This document shows, in pieces, positions 63,821 through 64,000 of a stretch of 64,000 nt of DNA; position 1 is the stretch's first letter, and the number at the start of each line of letters is the position of its first letter. The stretch lies in the IMG/VR virus record IMGVR_UViG_3300033992_001502, positions 186,001-250,000 of that record. The stretch is one strand, 5' to 3'. The stretch is from a virus. Under the pieces are notes generated by a model. It was given only the letters and a program-made list of their open reading frames with translations, was not told where the DNA came from and ran no database searches. The translations under genes were made by a program, and so were the position numbers.

Positions 63821-64000
63821 TGAATTCAAAAAGAACAGAACAGATTGCAACTATACTTGGAGCTCTAGCGATTGGCTTGCTGGCTTCTATCGTTGTTGCT
63901 TTTCCAGTAAAATGGTTGTGGAACTGGTTGGTACCCGAAATTTTTGGTGCTAAACCAATTAGCGCAGTGCAGGCTTGGGGTCTAGTATTCCTTGCCCATC
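63821..64000 (+). CDS. Membrane protein (3' end outside window)
   Basis: The first 60 residues are visible: a charged start (MNSKRTEQI), a membrane helix (ATILGALAIGLLASIVVAF), then VKWLWNWLVPEIFG and the start of a second helix (PISAVQAWGLVFLAH). This is a pattern I know from small Bacteroidetes and phage membrane proteins. Composition returns to AT-rich here. Cut by the window end. Confidence 0.65.

Noticed and set aside
1-64000. tRNA genes, CRISPR arrays, insertion sequences, integrase or attachment sites
   Set aside because: None seen on either strand by eye; the only tRNA-like structure is the tmRNA acceptor domain. A tRNAscan run would be decisive.

Overview
The window is a contiguous piece of a large, strictly lytic-looking T4-type myovirus genome that very probably infects a Bacteroidetes (Flavobacterium-like) host. 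The phage assignment rests on a T4-type large terminase, a gp6/J-like baseplate wedge protein, a tail-sheath-terminator-like protein, a PhoH-like ATPase, tail fibres and many small unknown ORFs. The host assignment is an inference. It rests on AT-rich DNA, an almost complete absence of Shine-Dalgarno sequences, Bacteroidetes-type domains (DUF3127-like SSB, DUF4494-like, DUF2589) and MKK-type signal peptides. No integrase, repressor, tRNA, IS element or CRISPR array was seen.

Layout. 1-4.2 kb: an FkbM methyltransferase, a macrocin-type O-methyltransferase and a three-domain methyltransferase/glycosyltransferase/heptosyltransferase. 4.2-8.6 kb: a tail protein and, on the minus strand, a sheath-terminator-like protein and two LamG fibres. 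8.69-9.05 kb: a phage-encoded tmRNA (ssrA), minus strand. 9.1-25.7 kb: baseplate, terminase, PhoH, a sigma factor, membrane proteins and virion proteins, ending in a possible -1 frameshift at an A9 run. 25.7-27.9 kb: FkbM methyltransferase, MBD4-like DNA glycosylase, glycosyltransferase. 28-32.8 kb: putative internal head proteins including a NUDIX hydrolase. 33.4-45.5 kb: DNA metabolism and repair (ligase, guanylate kinase, SSB-like protein, DEDDh exonuclease, UvsE, Fpg, 2OG oxygenase, ThyA) plus a third fibre. 45.5-61.4 kb: muralytic, metallopeptidase, OmpA-like and other proteins, an HDAC-like deacetylase, and exported proteins (NUC1-type nuclease, two CAP proteins) with a patatin-like lipase. 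61.4-63.8 kb: a distinctly GC-rich tract with repeats, a histone-like protein and two small basic proteins. The right edge cuts a membrane protein.

Two promoter classes stand out. Twenty-three exact copies of the octamer ATAAATAA (compare T4 late TATAAATA) sit upstream of virion and internal-protein genes and beside the tmRNA gene, on both strands. A second motif, TAGTATAAT, precedes metabolic genes, often with only 6-7 nt to the ATG, which predicts leaderless mRNAs. The sigma factor encoded beside terminase/PhoH is the natural candidate for reading the octamer.

The most exciting pattern is a short N-terminal peptide shared by about 14 otherwise unrelated proteins: [Y/F]xx[W/F]-[L/V/T]-x-E-[N/S/A/G]. 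It closely matches the T4 capsid-targeting sequence MKTYQEFIAE, which sends internal proteins into the prohead and is cut by the gp21 protease. If this is right, the phage packages and probably injects an unusually rich cargo: a NUDIX hydrolase, a VanY plus GH19 cell-wall hydrolase, a peptidoglycan-binding protein, a zincin metallopeptidase, two OmpA-like proteins and several unknowns.
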